Shown here piece after piece: positions 34,850 to 43,936 of a stretch of 64,000 nt of DNA. The stretch covers positions 1 through 64,000 of the forward strand of contig CALUQX010000011.1 of the NCBI GenBank assembly GCA_944323045.1. Reading direction: 5' to 3'. How positions within the stretch are numbered: position 1 is the stretch's first letter; each line of letters starts with the position of its first letter. Origin of the DNA: Candidatus Gastranaerophilales bacterium (GTDB lineage Bacteria; Cyanobacteriota; Vampirovibrionia; Gastranaerophilales; Gastranaerophilaceae). The notes under the pieces are model-generated. The model was not told the origin of the DNA and made no database searches. It worked only from the letters and a program-made list of their open reading frames with translations. The translations under genes were made by a program, and so were the position numbers.

Positions 34850-35917
34850 TTATTTATTATACTGTTTTTCTTTTTCGTTTTGCAAAAGCTGATTGATAGT
34901 ATTATTAGCTTTATTCTGCGCATTCAGGGCGCGTGATACTATGCGCGGGCTTAATTTAACAGGATTATTCGTATAATATTCCTCCAATTCTCCGGCATGT
35001 TTTTGAATAATTTTGTCAGCTTTGTTTAATCTCGTTTCGTATTCTTGTTTTATCTCTTCTTTTGTCAGCGGATTTTTTTCATAGTCATGATTTCTTTGTA
35101 TAAAATCGTCAATATTTTTTTGCGTTTCGTCAGAATTTTGGATAGTCTCTTTGAATCTTGCGATATCTTCATTTATTTTTTCTGCGCGCTGCAAAAGTTC
35201 ATACTGCGGATATTTTTTCTGTTCATAATCAGCAAACAGAGTCTTAGCACCTTTGTAAATGTTTTGCATTTCCATATATCCGGATGTCAAAAATATAAAC
35301 ACAGCTTCTTTATTCTGTTCATCCAGTTTTTGCATTTTGGTACGAAATTCAGGATTTTCATGCATAATCAAGGCTTCTAAATCTTCATCGGTTTTAGTTT
35401 TGGCAGCTTGATATTTATCATAAAGCGGTTTGATTTTTTCAAACTCTTCTTTATCTTTGTAAACTTTAGGGCGATATTTATCAATTGCATTAAGAAGGTC
35501 ATGGGTGGAATAAATTTCTCGTGACTGTATAAATTCTGCAGTGCGTTCAAAGTTATTTACATTTTGAGAAAACTTTTCATACAAATCTGTTGTCTTCTCT
35601 ACTTTTTTAAATACGGCATTATTACCCGCATTAAATCTTTTATTCCAAAGTGTCTGATGATACTCTTTTGCGAGTTTAAGTTTTTCCTGAGATTCATAGC
35701 CTATTTTTCCTGCCTGAATAAATTTTTCATTGTATTTATCTTTATACGGGTCTACTGTATTTTTTATTCCTTCTTTTATATTGCTAATTTCCATATCGAG
35801 AACGGAGCCTGATTTGAATGTATCCTGTCCATTGAATACAGGCGTCATGGTAGATTTTTGTGTTTTTGTATTATAAACAGGATTGTAATTGTTAAAATTT
35901 ACCGGCAAAATTCTCAT
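34850..35917 (-). CDS. Unknown coiled-coil protein with F-x-G N-terminus
   Basis: I do not recognise this 355-residue protein. It begins RILPVNFNNYNPVYN and has TPVFNGQDTFKSG at about residue 25, the N-terminal motif type seen in other proteins here. From about residue 40 on it is almost entirely charged helix (Lys, Glu, Gln, Tyr rich), predicted coiled coil, with no membrane segment. AAGGAG precedes the start. The gene is solitary, so there is no neighbour to hint at function. Confidence 0.7.
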   Translation of the reverse strand: MRILPVNFNNYNPVYNTKTQKSTMTPVFNGQDTFKSGSVLDMEISNIKEGIKNTVDPYKDKYNEKFIQAGKIGYESQEKLKLAKEYHQTLWNKRFNAGNNAVFKKVEKTTDLYEKFSQNVNNFERTAEFIQSREIYSTHDLLNAIDKYRPKVYKDKEEFEKIKPLYDKYQAAKTKTDEDLEALIMHENPEFRTKMQKLDEQNKEAVFIFLTSGYMEMQNIYKGAKTLFADYEQKKYPQYELLQRAEKINEDIARFKETIQNSDETQKNIDDFIQRNHDYEKNPLTKEEIKQEYETRLNKADKIIQKHAGELEEYYTNNPVKLSPRIVSRALNAQNKANNTINQLLQNEKEKQYNK

Positions 35918-36006
35918 ATGTTCTCCTTTTTATACAGTGTAATAATTTAAAACTCCTCAATTCTAAATTTTGCGTTTATTTAAAAATTATATGCTAAAAT
36001 TATTTT

Positions 36007-37290
36007 ATGGACAAAAAAGTTAAACGAAATATCAAAGGTCTAAATGGTGAGGTTGTAATTCCTTCAGACAAATCAATTTCGCATCGCGCGGTAATGTTTT
36101 CTACGCTTGCGAGTGGAACATCTATTATAAAAAATTTTTCACGCGGAAAAGATCCGCATTCATCACTTGACGTTTTTCGCACTCTCGGTGTCGATACTGA
36201 ATTTTTAGATGAAACTACTGTAAAAATAAATTCATCAGGAATGTTGAGAGCTCCGCAGCGTCCTCTGGACTGTGGAAATTCCGGCACAACAATGCGGCTT
36301 GTATCAGGTATTCTTGCAGGACAAAATTTTAACTCTGAATTAACCGGTGATGAAAGTCTTTCTAAAAGACCGATGAAACGCATTATTACTCCGCTCGAAC
36401 TTATGGGTGCAAAGATTGAGGCTGATAATTTTCATGCTCCGTTAAAAATTTACGGGCAGCAATTACACGGGATAAATTACAATTCCCCGCTGGCATCAGC
36501 GCAGGTAAAATCCTGTATACTACTCGCAGGGCTGTTTGCAGAAGGCAAAACATCAGTCACAGAACCTTTTATTTCCCGCGACCATACAGAAAGAATGCTT
36601 AAATTTATGGGAGCGGATATTACTGTTGATAACACAACCGTCACTATAGAAAAATCAATTTTGCAGCCGAAAAATATAGAAATTTGCGGTGATATTTCGT
36701 CCGCAGCATATTTCATTGCTGCAGGATTAATAGTGCCTGACTCCAAAATAATTCTTAAAAATGTCGGGCTTAACCCTACCCGTGCAGGAATTCTTGAAGT
36801 AACTCAAAAAATGGGCGGCAATATAAAAATTCTTGATAAAAAAATTGTGTCAGGTGAAGAAGTCGGCGATATTGAAATTCAAACATCAGAACTAAACGCT
36901 TGTGAAATTTGCGGCGATATAATTCCAAGGCTTATTGATGAACTGCCTGTAATCGCGGTCATGGCAACGCAGGCACAGGGCGACACAATCGTCAAAGATG
37001 CAAAAGATTTACGCAACAAAGAATCCGACCGCATAACAACAATTGTTAATGAATTGAAAAAACTCGGAGCAGATATAGAAGAACTGGAAGACGGATTTGT
37101 AATTCACGGAAAAACTCAATTAAAAGGCGGGTGTGAAGTCGAAACTTATCACGATCACAGGCTGGCTATGAGTATGTATGTTGCAGGACTTGTCTGTCAG
37201 AAAGAAATTCTAATAAAAAATTTTGAATGGGTAAATATTTCGTTTCCGGAATTTGAAGAGTATTTTTATAACCTCGGGGGGCATTCCTAA
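36007..37290 (+). CDS. aroA: 3-phosphoshikimate 1-carboxyvinyltransferase
   Basis: AroA makes EPSP in the shikimate pathway. Its 427 residues show PSDKSISHRAVMFSTLA, the LDCGNSGTTMRL loop (family form GNSGT) and RNKESDRI. Sensitivity class to glyphosate is not evident from the sequence. There is no good ribosome site. It converges with the HTH gene at 37291 with no gap. Confidence 0.96.
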   Translation: MDKKVKRNIKGLNGEVVIPSDKSISHRAVMFSTLASGTSIIKNFSRGKDPHSSLDVFRTLGVDTEFLDETTVKINSSGMLRAPQRPLDCGNSGTTMRLVSGILAGQNFNSELTGDESLSKRPMKRIITPLELMGAKIEADNFHAPLKIYGQQLHGINYNSPLASAQVKSCILLAGLFAEGKTSVTEPFISRDHTERMLKFMGADITVDNTTVTIEKSILQPKNIEICGDISSAAYFIAAGLIVPDSKIILKNVGLNPTRAGILEVTQKMGGNIKILDKKIVSGEEVGDIEIQTSELNACEICGDIIPRLIDELPVIAVMATQAQGDTIVKDAKDLRNKESDRITTIVNELKKLGADIEELEDGFVIHGKTQLKGGCEVETYHDHRLAMSMYVAGLVCQKEILIKNFEWVNISFPEFEEYFYNLGGHS

Positions 37291-37647
37291 TTAATTTGAA
37301 TATTTTTCCTTCCTTATCATCTGAAAATTGTTTATAACTGTTTTCAAAACATCATAGCAAAACAGCGCCTCTGCATCTGTTGTATTATAAATCAATTTAA
37401 TCAATTCCTTTCTAACCGGGTTGTCCGGAACGTCACAATTAATTCCTAAATCTGAAATATTTATCTGCAGAATCTCCACAATTTTTAAAAACGTAAAAAG
37501 TGACGGAGTGTATGATGCCATCTCAATTCTTGAAAGCTGTTTTGCGCTGATACCGATTTTTTCGGCAAGTTCAGCCTGAGTCATTCCTTTATTCTTTCGC
37601 GCAATTCGGATTTTCTTTGCTATAAAATTCTTATCTTCAAAAATCAT
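37291..37647 (-). CDS. XRE-family helix-turn-helix regulator
   Basis: This 118-residue protein has a canonical HTH_XRE domain: RIARKNKGMTQAELAEKIG, then KQLSRIEMASYTPSLFTFLK. The C-terminal half (about 70-118) is helical and unknown. It is divergent from the polymer cluster at 37834 (186-base gap), whose expression it may control. A shorter relative is left as a remnant at 41033. Confidence 0.85.
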   Translation of the reverse strand: MIFEDKNFIAKKIRIARKNKGMTQAELAEKIGISAKQLSRIEMASYTPSLFTFLKIVEILQINISDLGINCDVPDNPVRKELIKLIYNTTDAEALFCYDVLKTVINNFQMIRKEKYSN

Positions 37648-37833
37648 TTTCTATGCACTCCGAGTATTTAAACAAAATACAATGTTAATAGGGTATTTTG
37701 AACGTCGTAAATGTACTTAATAAAAATTATTCTATACAAACATCCTATTTTAATCTGTTTGTGTTATTATACACATGACCATGCTTATGTACTATATTTA
37801 AAATATTATACATTTGCATAGAAGGAATTAAGT

Positions 37834-37926
37834 ATGAAAATAGCTATCGTAATATTACTAATTGGCATCTATGCCATTTATTTAAAAAACAGCAAAGATG
37901 ATTACGAATATTTTGAGGATGATTAG
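37834..37926 (+). CDS. Small membrane peptide (30 residues)
   Basis: ATG with GAAGGA eight bases upstream encodes MKIAIVILLIGIYAIYLKNS and a ten-residue acidic tail (DDYEYFEDD). One membrane helix is followed by a strongly acidic C-terminus. The stop is directly followed by the ATG of the glycosyltransferase gene (TAG-ATG), so it heads that operon and translation may be coupled. Whether it is functional or a leader cannot be decided. Confidence 0.7.
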   Translation: MKIAIVILLIGIYAIYLKNSKDDYEYFEDD

Positions 37927-38859
37927 ATGAAAAAAATTAAATGGTTTAGTTTTAGAGATATCGACTCGCATTATGTAATCAAAATTTTTGATATTCAAAT
38001 AAGTTTGAAACATAAATGCTGCTTTAAATATAAAAAAGCAGAAGACTACGGAATCAGCGTACAAACACGCAAGCCGCAAATTATAGTATCACTTACCAGT
38101 CACCCTGCGCGTATTGATACAGTTCATCTTGCTATCAATACGCTTTTGCGGCAGACATTCAAGCCCGATAAAATTATTCTATGGCTGGCAAAAGAACAAT
38201 TCCCTGAAGGCGAAAATTCACTTCCTGAAAATCTTACTCAATTAGAAAAACTTGGCTTGACTATCAAATGGTGTGAAGATTTAAAATCCTATAAAAAACT
38301 CGTGCCTGCACTCAGAGAGTTTCAGGAAGATATAATTGTCACGGTTGATGATGATCTGTATTACGAAGAAAATATGCTTGAAATATTATACAAAACTCAT
38401 CTTGAACACCCGAAAGATATTATAGTTAACCGTTCGTGGCGGGTAAAGCTGCAGGGAAACAAAATCATACCTTTTGCCAGCCGGAGGATTTGTTATGAAG
38501 AATTTACAGAAGCCAGCTATTTAAATCAACTTATGGGCGGTTCCGGATGTCTTTATCCGCCGAATTCTCTGCACAAAGATGTATTAAATACGAATAAAAT
38601 TATGTCACTAATCCCGACACATGATGATGTTTATTTCTGGGTTATGGCAGTAATTAACGGAACAAAAACTAGTGTTGCAAACGGAGGAAAATCGCAGCTT
38701 TATCACATAGAAAACACTCAAGATAAAGGATTATGTAAAATTAACAGAAAAAATAAGGCGGGAATGCCTGTTACTGATGCTTATGCAATTATGCTTAAGG
38801 AATATCCGCAGTTAATGGATAAATTCAGAGAGGAATTAAATGAGTCTAAAAATATTTGA
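37927..38859 (+). CDS. Glycosyltransferase, GT-A type
   Basis: The 310-residue protein has the feature LTSHPARIDTVHLAINTLLRQT of a nucleotide-sugar-binding fold and VTVDDDLYY as the metal-binding DxD. The segment GGSGCLYPP and THDDVYFWVMA lie in the acceptor half. It looks like a transferase for surface polysaccharide; donor and acceptor are unknown. The next gene starts 20 bases inside it. Confidence 0.78.
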   Translation: MKKIKWFSFRDIDSHYVIKIFDIQISLKHKCCFKYKKAEDYGISVQTRKPQIIVSLTSHPARIDTVHLAINTLLRQTFKPDKIILWLAKEQFPEGENSLPENLTQLEKLGLTIKWCEDLKSYKKLVPALREFQEDIIVTVDDDLYYEENMLEILYKTHLEHPKDIIVNRSWRVKLQGNKIIPFASRRICYEEFTEASYLNQLMGGSGCLYPPNSLHKDVLNTNKIMSLIPTHDDVYFWVMAVINGTKTSVANGGKSQLYHIENTQDKGLCKINRKNKAGMPVTDAYAIMLKEYPQLMDKFREELNESKNI

Positions 38860-40045
38860 AAAATTCAGGATTAAAAGGTGTCAAAAAAATTATTTGAAAG
38901 TTTTGAAACGGCTGCAAAAAGATGCCGGAACGAGTAATCTTAATGTGATTTTTCTTGTGACAGAGAATCAGAAATGGGGATATCAATCCTTATATGAAGA
39001 ATTTGAAAACACAAAAGGTTACACTCCTTTAGTTGTTGTTTTCCCTATGAACACAGTCCATAAAAATCAGGATAAATACAGGGATAGCCGGTATGAAAAT
39101 TATGAATTTTTTCAAAAACGCGGTATGAATGTAAAATCCGGTTACGATGAGGTCAAACATCAGTATATAGATTTAAAAGAATTTAAGCCTGATATTGTTT
39201 TTTATGAGCAGCCATATGTGCTGCCACGACAATATAAGCAGTGCAATGTCTCAAAATTTGCACTCACCTGTTATTGTCACTATGGAATTGCAGGCAATCC
39301 GAATGTTATGAGTAAAAATTGCGAGTTTTACAATTCTTTCTGGAAATTTTTTACAGCACACGAATGTTTAAAGACAGAGTATTCTACCTTTATCATGCCA
39401 GAAGAAATGGTAGTAAGCGGACATCCAAAACTGGATGTTTATAGAGGATTTAAAGAACAACAAAATTCTGATGGTTGTGTAATTTATGCCCCGCATTTTT
39501 CAACTGGAGATGCACAGGTACACTTTTCTACTTTTGACTGGAGCGGAGATTTTATGCTTGAATTTGCGTATAAACATCCTGAAATAAACTGGATTTTTAA
39601 GCCGCATCCAAATCTAAAATCGCATTTCATTAAATCAGGTTATAAAAGCAAATCAGAAATTGAAGAATACTTTGAAAAATGGGTTAAAATCGGAAAAGTT
39701 TATACTCAGGGCGATTATTTTGATATATTTAAAAATTCAAAAGCAATGATTACAGACTGTAGTTCATTTTTGGCGGAGTATTCTCTGACAGGTAAGCCGC
39801 TTTTACATTTGATATCTAAAAACAGTATTGCGCACAGTTCTTTGAACACGCTTATTGCAAAAAATTACTACAAAATTCACTCACAAATGTCGTTGGAATG
39901 TCATCTGCAGGAAGTTATTATCAAAGGTAATGATTTTATGAAACAGGGCAGAATAGAACAAATTAATAAAATATTTGCAGGCGAAACATTTAATAGTGCG
40001 AAGAATATTCTTAGTTATTTAAATAAACAATTGGAGGCTATATGA
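38840..40045 (+). CDS. CDP-glycerol:glycerophosphotransferase-family protein
   Basis: The 401-residue protein fits the TagB/TagF family (Glyphos_transf) by HPKLDVY, IYAPHFS, FKPHPNLKSHF and the motif TDCSSFLAEYSLTGKPLL. Such enzymes add glycerol-phosphate from CDP-glycerol to a lipid-linked or polysaccharide acceptor. The following TagD-like gene would supply CDP-glycerol or a relative. The start is inside the previous gene and the stop overlaps the next start (ATGA). Confidence 0.85.
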   Translation: MSLKIFEKFRIKRCQKNYLKVLKRLQKDAGTSNLNVIFLVTENQKWGYQSLYEEFENTKGYTPLVVVFPMNTVHKNQDKYRDSRYENYEFFQKRGMNVKSGYDEVKHQYIDLKEFKPDIVFYEQPYVLPRQYKQCNVSKFALTCYCHYGIAGNPNVMSKNCEFYNSFWKFFTAHECLKTEYSTFIMPEEMVVSGHPKLDVYRGFKEQQNSDGCVIYAPHFSTGDAQVHFSTFDWSGDFMLEFAYKHPEINWIFKPHPNLKSHFIKSGYKSKSEIEEYFEKWVKIGKVYTQGDYFDIFKNSKAMITDCSSFLAEYSLTGKPLLHLISKNSIAHSSLNTLIAKNYYKIHSQMSLECHLQEVIIKGNDFMKQGRIEQINKIFAGETFNSAKNILSYLNKQLEAI

Positions 40046-40467
40046 TAGTTGGATATACTACCGGAGTATATGATTTATTTCATATCGGACATCTAAACCT
40101 TTTGCGGAATGCAAAAAAATACTGCGACAAATTAATTGTAGGTGTCAGTACAGATGAACTTGTCCAATACAAAGGCAAATCACCGGTAATACCGCTGAAT
40201 GAACGGTTAGAAATAGTAAAAGCAATTAAATATGTAGATGAAGTTTGTATTCAAGACGATTTGGACAAAACAAAAGCATGGGAAAAACTACATTACGACA
40301 TTCTATTCGTCGGTGATGACTGGAAAGGCAATGAGCAGTGGAATAAGTATGAAAAATTTCTTAACGAAAAAGGTGCAAAAGTAATCTATTTGCCTTATAC
40401 TAAAACGACAAGTTCTACACTTTTAACGAAAGCGCTAGAAGAAATAGTCGACCATAAAACGGAGTAA
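40042..40467 (+). CDS. TagD-like glycerol-3-phosphate cytidylyltransferase
   Basis: The protein has 141 residues with the cytidylyltransferase signature GVYDLFHIGHLNLLRNAK and the C-terminal TKTTSSTLL, matching TagD/TarD (glycerol-3-phosphate to CDP-glycerol). Other related substrates, such as glycerol-phosphate analogues or ribitol-5-phosphate, cannot be excluded. It overlaps the preceding gene by four bases. Confidence 0.88.
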   Translation: MIVGYTTGVYDLFHIGHLNLLRNAKKYCDKLIVGVSTDELVQYKGKSPVIPLNERLEIVKAIKYVDEVCIQDDLDKTKAWEKLHYDILFVGDDWKGNEQWNKYEKFLNEKGAKVIYLPYTKTTSSTLLTKALEEIVDHKTE

Positions 40468-40471
40468 AACG

Positions 40472-41032
40472 ATGAACGAATTTACAGTAAATTTAATTTC
40501 AAAATTGTTAACTTTTTATATACTGGATGCTGCTACAAGACGTACATTAAGGACAAATATCAAAACGCGGATTTACGGACATAAGATTTTCAAACAGGCA
40601 AAAAGTATCGGCAAAAATTTATTTGTCGGCGGTTATTCTTATGTAAATGACAAGACCGTACTAGGAGAACATGTATGTTTCAACGGCATGCAAATTCACG
40701 GTGACGGCAATGTTAAGATAGGACGTTATTTTCATTCCGGAGTGGAATGTCTTATTATCACGCGCAATCATAATTACGAAGGCGAGGCTATTCCGTATGA
40801 CAGCGAATATATTTACAAGGATGTGGAAATAGGCGACTTTGTTTGGATGGGGTCCAGGGTTACAGTTTTGCCGGGGACAAAAATCGGCGAAGGCGTGATT
40901 ATCCAAGCCGGAGCTGTAGTTCATGGAACCATTCCAGATTATGCAATTATCGGCGGCAACCCTGCTAAAGTTTTTAAATACAGAGATATAGAACATTTTA
41001 AAAAACTTAAAGCCGAAGGTAAATTTCACTAA
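40472..41032 (+). CDS. Hexapeptide-repeat acyltransferase
   Basis: This 186-residue protein ends with left-handed beta-helix repeats and the motif VWMGSRVTVLPGTKIGEGVIIQAG typical of O-acetyltransferases of the WbbJ/maltose type; the active-site His is in RNHNYEG. It probably acetylates the polymer made by this cluster. CGGAG precedes the start, four bases after tagD-like. Confidence 0.85.
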   Translation: MNEFTVNLISKLLTFYILDAATRRTLRTNIKTRIYGHKIFKQAKSIGKNLFVGGYSYVNDKTVLGEHVCFNGMQIHGDGNVKIGRYFHSGVECLIITRNHNYEGEAIPYDSEYIYKDVEIGDFVWMGSRVTVLPGTKIGEGVIIQAGAVVHGTIPDYAIIGGNPAKVFKYRDIEHFKKLKAEGKFH

Positions 41033-41134
41033 ATTCAATTGAGACATCGAAAAAGTGTCTCTTTATATAATTTTTTAAAAATAGCTAATGCCCTGAATCT
41101 GGAATTAGACACATTTTTACAGGGATTGAGGTAA
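41033..41134 (+). pseudogene. Remnant of an XRE-family regulator gene
   Basis: Directly after the acyltransferase stop the same frame stays open for 33 codons and encodes SLYNFLKIANALNLELDTFL near its end, the typical last two helices of an HTH_XRE domain (compare PSLFTFLKIVEILQI in the gene at 37291). No start codon or first helices remain, so this is the 3' end of a truncated gene. Confidence 0.65.
41041..41061 (+). terminator. Hairpin, possible terminator of the polymer cluster
   Basis: GAGACA-tcgaaaaag-TGTCTC followed by TTTATAT lies eight bases past the acyltransferase stop. It overlaps the HTH remnant, and the T tract is short. Confidence 0.4.
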
Positions 41135-41155
41135 GTTATTTAACATCAATAATTA

Positions 41156-41458
41156 TCATAAAACAGCAAACAAATCTTGATATGTGGTTAAAATTCTCAA
41201 AATTTCAAGAGTATTATTTTTTACTCTATATGCAATAGAATAACGTTTTTTGGTTGTATAAATCAAAACAGATTTATCTTTAATGCCGTCTTTTTTTACG
41301 CCTGATGCAGGAAACTCTGCAAGCATCTTAAAAGTACTTTCAAAAATATTTATAATACCAATTGCTGCCCGCGGATTATCTTTTGCTACAAAGTTTACTA
41401 TTTCCAATATATCTTTTTGCGCCGGTTCTGCAATTAAAACTGAAAGACGATTACTCAT
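41156..41458 (-). CDS. ParE/RelE-family toxin
   Basis: The 100-residue protein fits the ParE/RelE toxin fold: EPAQKDILEIVNFVAKDNPRAA in the first helices and RYSIAYRVKNNTLEILRILTTYQD at the end. Toxins of this type inhibit gyrase (ParE) or cut mRNA (RelE); the sequence does not decide. The start lies eight bases inside the antitoxin gene. Confidence 0.88.
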   Translation of the reverse strand: MSNRLSVLIAEPAQKDILEIVNFVAKDNPRAAIGIINIFESTFKMLAEFPASGVKKDGIKDKSVLIYTTKKRYSIAYRVKNNTLEILRILTTYQDLFAVL

Positions 41459-41696
41459 ATTTGTTTTTTAACTCATTTAAAAAGTCATAAGCCTCAATCA
41501 TATTTCCGGCATCAGCAGCCAGAATGCCTTCCTGAATGTCATCGTTCAACATCTCTAATCTGTTTTCAGAAATGCATTCCTGATTCAATGCTATATTCAA
41601 AGTTGCATTTATTGCTTCATTTAAAGAGTCATATAGACCTTCTGCAACCTTCAAACGCAATAGCCTTTCAATATTTGGTGATAAAAAAATATCCAT
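41451..41696 (-). CDS. ParD-like antitoxin
   Basis: The protein has 81 residues. The first part, MDIFLSPNIERLLRLKV, fits a short ribbon-helix-helix DNA-binding segment, followed by an acidic C-terminal helix (LEMLNDDIQEGI) that would wrap the toxin. AAAGGT lies upstream. It is the first gene of the pair and is expected to repress its own promoter. Confidence 0.8.
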   Translation of the reverse strand: MDIFLSPNIERLLRLKVAEGLYDSLNEAINATLNIALNQECISENRLEMLNDDIQEGILAADAGNMIEAYDFLNELKNKYE

Positions 41697-41727
41697 GCCA
41701 GACCTTTATAATACAAGACTAAAAATC

Positions 41728-41800
<73 letters not shown>

Positions 41801-41819
41801 ATTTTTTAACTACTCTTAT

Positions 41820-41848
41820 ATTTTATCACTTAAATAGTAAAAAATCAA
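41820..41848 (-). promoter_or_regulatory. Promoter of tRNA-Lys
   Basis: On the minus strand TTGATT (41843-41848) and TAAAAT (41820-41825) are 17 bases apart, and the tRNA starts 19 bases later. Confidence 0.55.
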
Positions 41849-41994
41849 GTATGGTAACATTTTTCTTTAATTTTGGCGGCTGCAAATAAGCAATAATGCA
41901 CAAATTTTTTAAACAAAATTATTAATAATTTGCAACCGGCTATTTTTTGTGCAAAAATAATTATATCGTATTTAAATTGGAGAATGTGAAGAAT

Positions 41995-42993
41995 ATGAAA
42001 GCAATGATTATGGCAGCAGGTGTAGGGTCAAGACTTGATCCAATCACACAGAGTGTTCCAAAACCGCTTGTTCCTGTAGCAAACAGACCGGTTATGGATA
42101 TTTTGTTTGAACGCCTTGCAGATATTGGTATTAATGATGTTATTGCAAATACTTATTATCTCGCTGAACAGATTATTGACAGGTATTCTTCTAATCCATA
42201 TGGCATCAATTTTAATTATATCAGAGAAGAAACCCTTTCAGGCACTGCAGGCGGATTGAAAAAATGCCAGTTTTTCTTTGATAAAGATGAAGATTTTGTT
42301 GTGCTATCCGCAGACGGACTTTCTAATGCTGATATAAAAGCCGGTATTGAACGCCACAAAAAATCCGGCGCTATTGCAACTATCGGCATAAAACAGGTTG
42401 CGATGGAAGAGGTTCCGCATTTCGGTGTTGTTGTAACCGATGAAAACGGATTTATTACAGAATTTCAGGAAAAACCTGCCATTGAAGATGCAAAAAGTAA
42501 TTTTATCAATACAGGGATTTATGTATTTAATTACAAAATTTTTGATTTTATTCCTGAAAATACGTTCTACGATTTTGCAAAAAATGTGTTTCCTAAATTG
42601 CTAGAACTTAAACAAATTGACACTTTTGAGATAGACGAATACTGGAGTGATATCGGCACTTTAGAACAATATAAACAATCAACAAATGATTTGTTTGACG
42701 GACATTGCAGTTTTGCACATACCGGTATAATAAAAACAAATTTTGGAGCGTGTATTTCAGAAACATCTAATATAGATGCTTTAATAAAAGGCAATTGTAC
42801 TATCGGGCGGGATTGTCAAATCGGGAAAAATGTACAAATAGAAAACAGCATTATCTGGGATAATGTAAAAATTGCAGATAATATCACTGTAAAAAACAGT
42901 ATTGTCGCATCTAATTGTTTTATTGGTACAGATTTAGTTTCTCAAATTGTTGCCGCTAACCAGCATCTGGAAAAAGAATCACTAAGCGTTTAA
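41995..42993 (+). CDS. Sugar-phosphate nucleotidyltransferase
   Basis: The ATG at 41995 (MKAMIMAAGVGSRL) gives about 332 residues; a longer frame is rejected because the family start is the AAG-x-G motif. The catalytic half includes KPLVPVANRP and FQEKP; the C-terminal part has hexapeptide repeats (ENSIIWDNVKIADNITVKNS). Mannose-1-phosphate guanylyltransferase or glucose-1-phosphate thymidylyl/adenylyl activity are candidates; the sequence alone does not tell. It probably supplies an activated sugar for surface polymers. Confidence 0.85.
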   Translation: MKAMIMAAGVGSRLDPITQSVPKPLVPVANRPVMDILFERLADIGINDVIANTYYLAEQIIDRYSSNPYGINFNYIREETLSGTAGGLKKCQFFFDKDEDFVVLSADGLSNADIKAGIERHKKSGAIATIGIKQVAMEEVPHFGVVVTDENGFITEFQEKPAIEDAKSNFINTGIYVFNYKIFDFIPENTFYDFAKNVFPKLLELKQIDTFEIDEYWSDIGTLEQYKQSTNDLFDGHCSFAHTGIIKTNFGACISETSNIDALIKGNCTIGRDCQIGKNVQIENSIIWDNVKIADNITVKNSIVASNCFIGTDLVSQIVAANQHLEKESLSV

Positions 42994-43550
42994 GCCTTCC
43001 AGAAGTAATTGCTTTCTTCTTTTTCGGAGACAGGTTTAAAATCATTTTTTTTGTAGAATTCACAGACTGTGCCTGATGCTGAAAATACACTTATCGGTTT
43101 ATTGTTGAAGGCTTCCGATAAAAATTTTATCATAGTGGTTCCAATTTTTTTATAGTTTGAATCATAATTCACATAACCATGTTCTGGATTTACCTGAATA
43201 TATTCCAATTCGTTTAACTTCTTTCCTTCATTAAATTTTGCAATACACATAACATCATCTCTACGTAAATTATCATAGTCAGCTTTTTGAGTTGTTATTG
43301 CAAACACGTGTTTTGAAGGGTCTATTTTTTCAGACAAAAATTCATCAAGAACTTCATTATATATATCCGAAACATAATTATAAGTGCCCCAGGATTTTGA
43401 AATTTCGTATAAGACTTTCCTATCTTCAACAGATGTTTTATCCAGTTCTACCATGGAAACTTTGAATGGATGCCAGTTATCTTTCGTATCTTTCTCCTGG
43501 ATTACAACCGGTTTTATGAAATTTGCCTGAAAACTTATATTATTTAACAT
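42990..43550 (-). CDS. GNAT-like acetyltransferase with F-x-A N-terminus
   Basis: The 186-residue protein starts LNNISFQANFIKPV, the N-terminal motif type seen elsewhere in the window. The centre and end (EYIQVNPEHGYVNYDSNYKKIGTTMIKFL, quoted in part as YKKIGTTMIKFL) resemble the GNAT motif A region, and CEFYKKNDFKPV resembles the last strand. Motif A is not textbook, so activity is uncertain. It overlaps the 3' end of the nucleotidyltransferase by four bases, convergently. Confidence 0.6.
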   Translation of the reverse strand: MLNNISFQANFIKPVVIQEKDTKDNWHPFKVSMVELDKTSVEDRKVLYEISKSWGTYNYVSDIYNEVLDEFLSEKIDPSKHVFAITTQKADYDNLRRDDVMCIAKFNEGKKLNELEYIQVNPEHGYVNYDSNYKKIGTTMIKFLSEAFNNKPISVFSASGTVCEFYKKNDFKPVSEKEESNYFWKA

Positions 43551-43690
43551 TTATTCATTACCTATAAGAAAACAACAATTACTAATTTTTGTTTTGAATT
43601 ACGCCACAACAGCTGCTCAACAGAATTCCGGCTACGCTGCTGTGTAATGACATGGTAAAAACATGAATAAATTATTTTTTGCTAGCTTGA

Positions 43691-43825
43691 TTAGATAACA
43701 AAATAAATCAATGCAAACATAAAGAATAATGATAAGGCACTTACTCCAAACCACATATGCATCAGCGGGTGCTGGTAATCCCATATTTCTTTAATAGTAG
43801 TTGCAGCGTTTTCTATTGTTTGCAT
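43691..43825 (-). CDS. Small membrane protein (44 residues)
   Basis: ATG at 43825 with GGAG nine bases upstream encodes MQTIENAATTIKEIWDYQHP followed by a hydrophobic segment, SALSLFFMFALIYFVI, at the C-terminus. It resembles a single-span, tail-anchored membrane peptide. Function unknown. It lies divergent to the U32 gene, which confirms that the longer frame of the latter over this stretch is spurious. Confidence 0.65.
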   Translation of the reverse strand: MQTIENAATTIKEIWDYQHPLMHMWFGVSALSLFFMFALIYFVI

Positions 43826-43936
43826 ACTTTCAATCTCCATAAAATCTTTTCTTTATATTTCTATTGTCTACATTTATCGAAAATCGACATCACCTATTTG
43901 GTTGATTATTTGTATCCTTTCGGGTATTATACAATT

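Noticed and set aside
43757-43936. 60-codon extension of the U32 protein
   Set aside because: It covers the 44-residue gene on the other strand and is not part of the family; ATG at 43937 gives the standard beginning.
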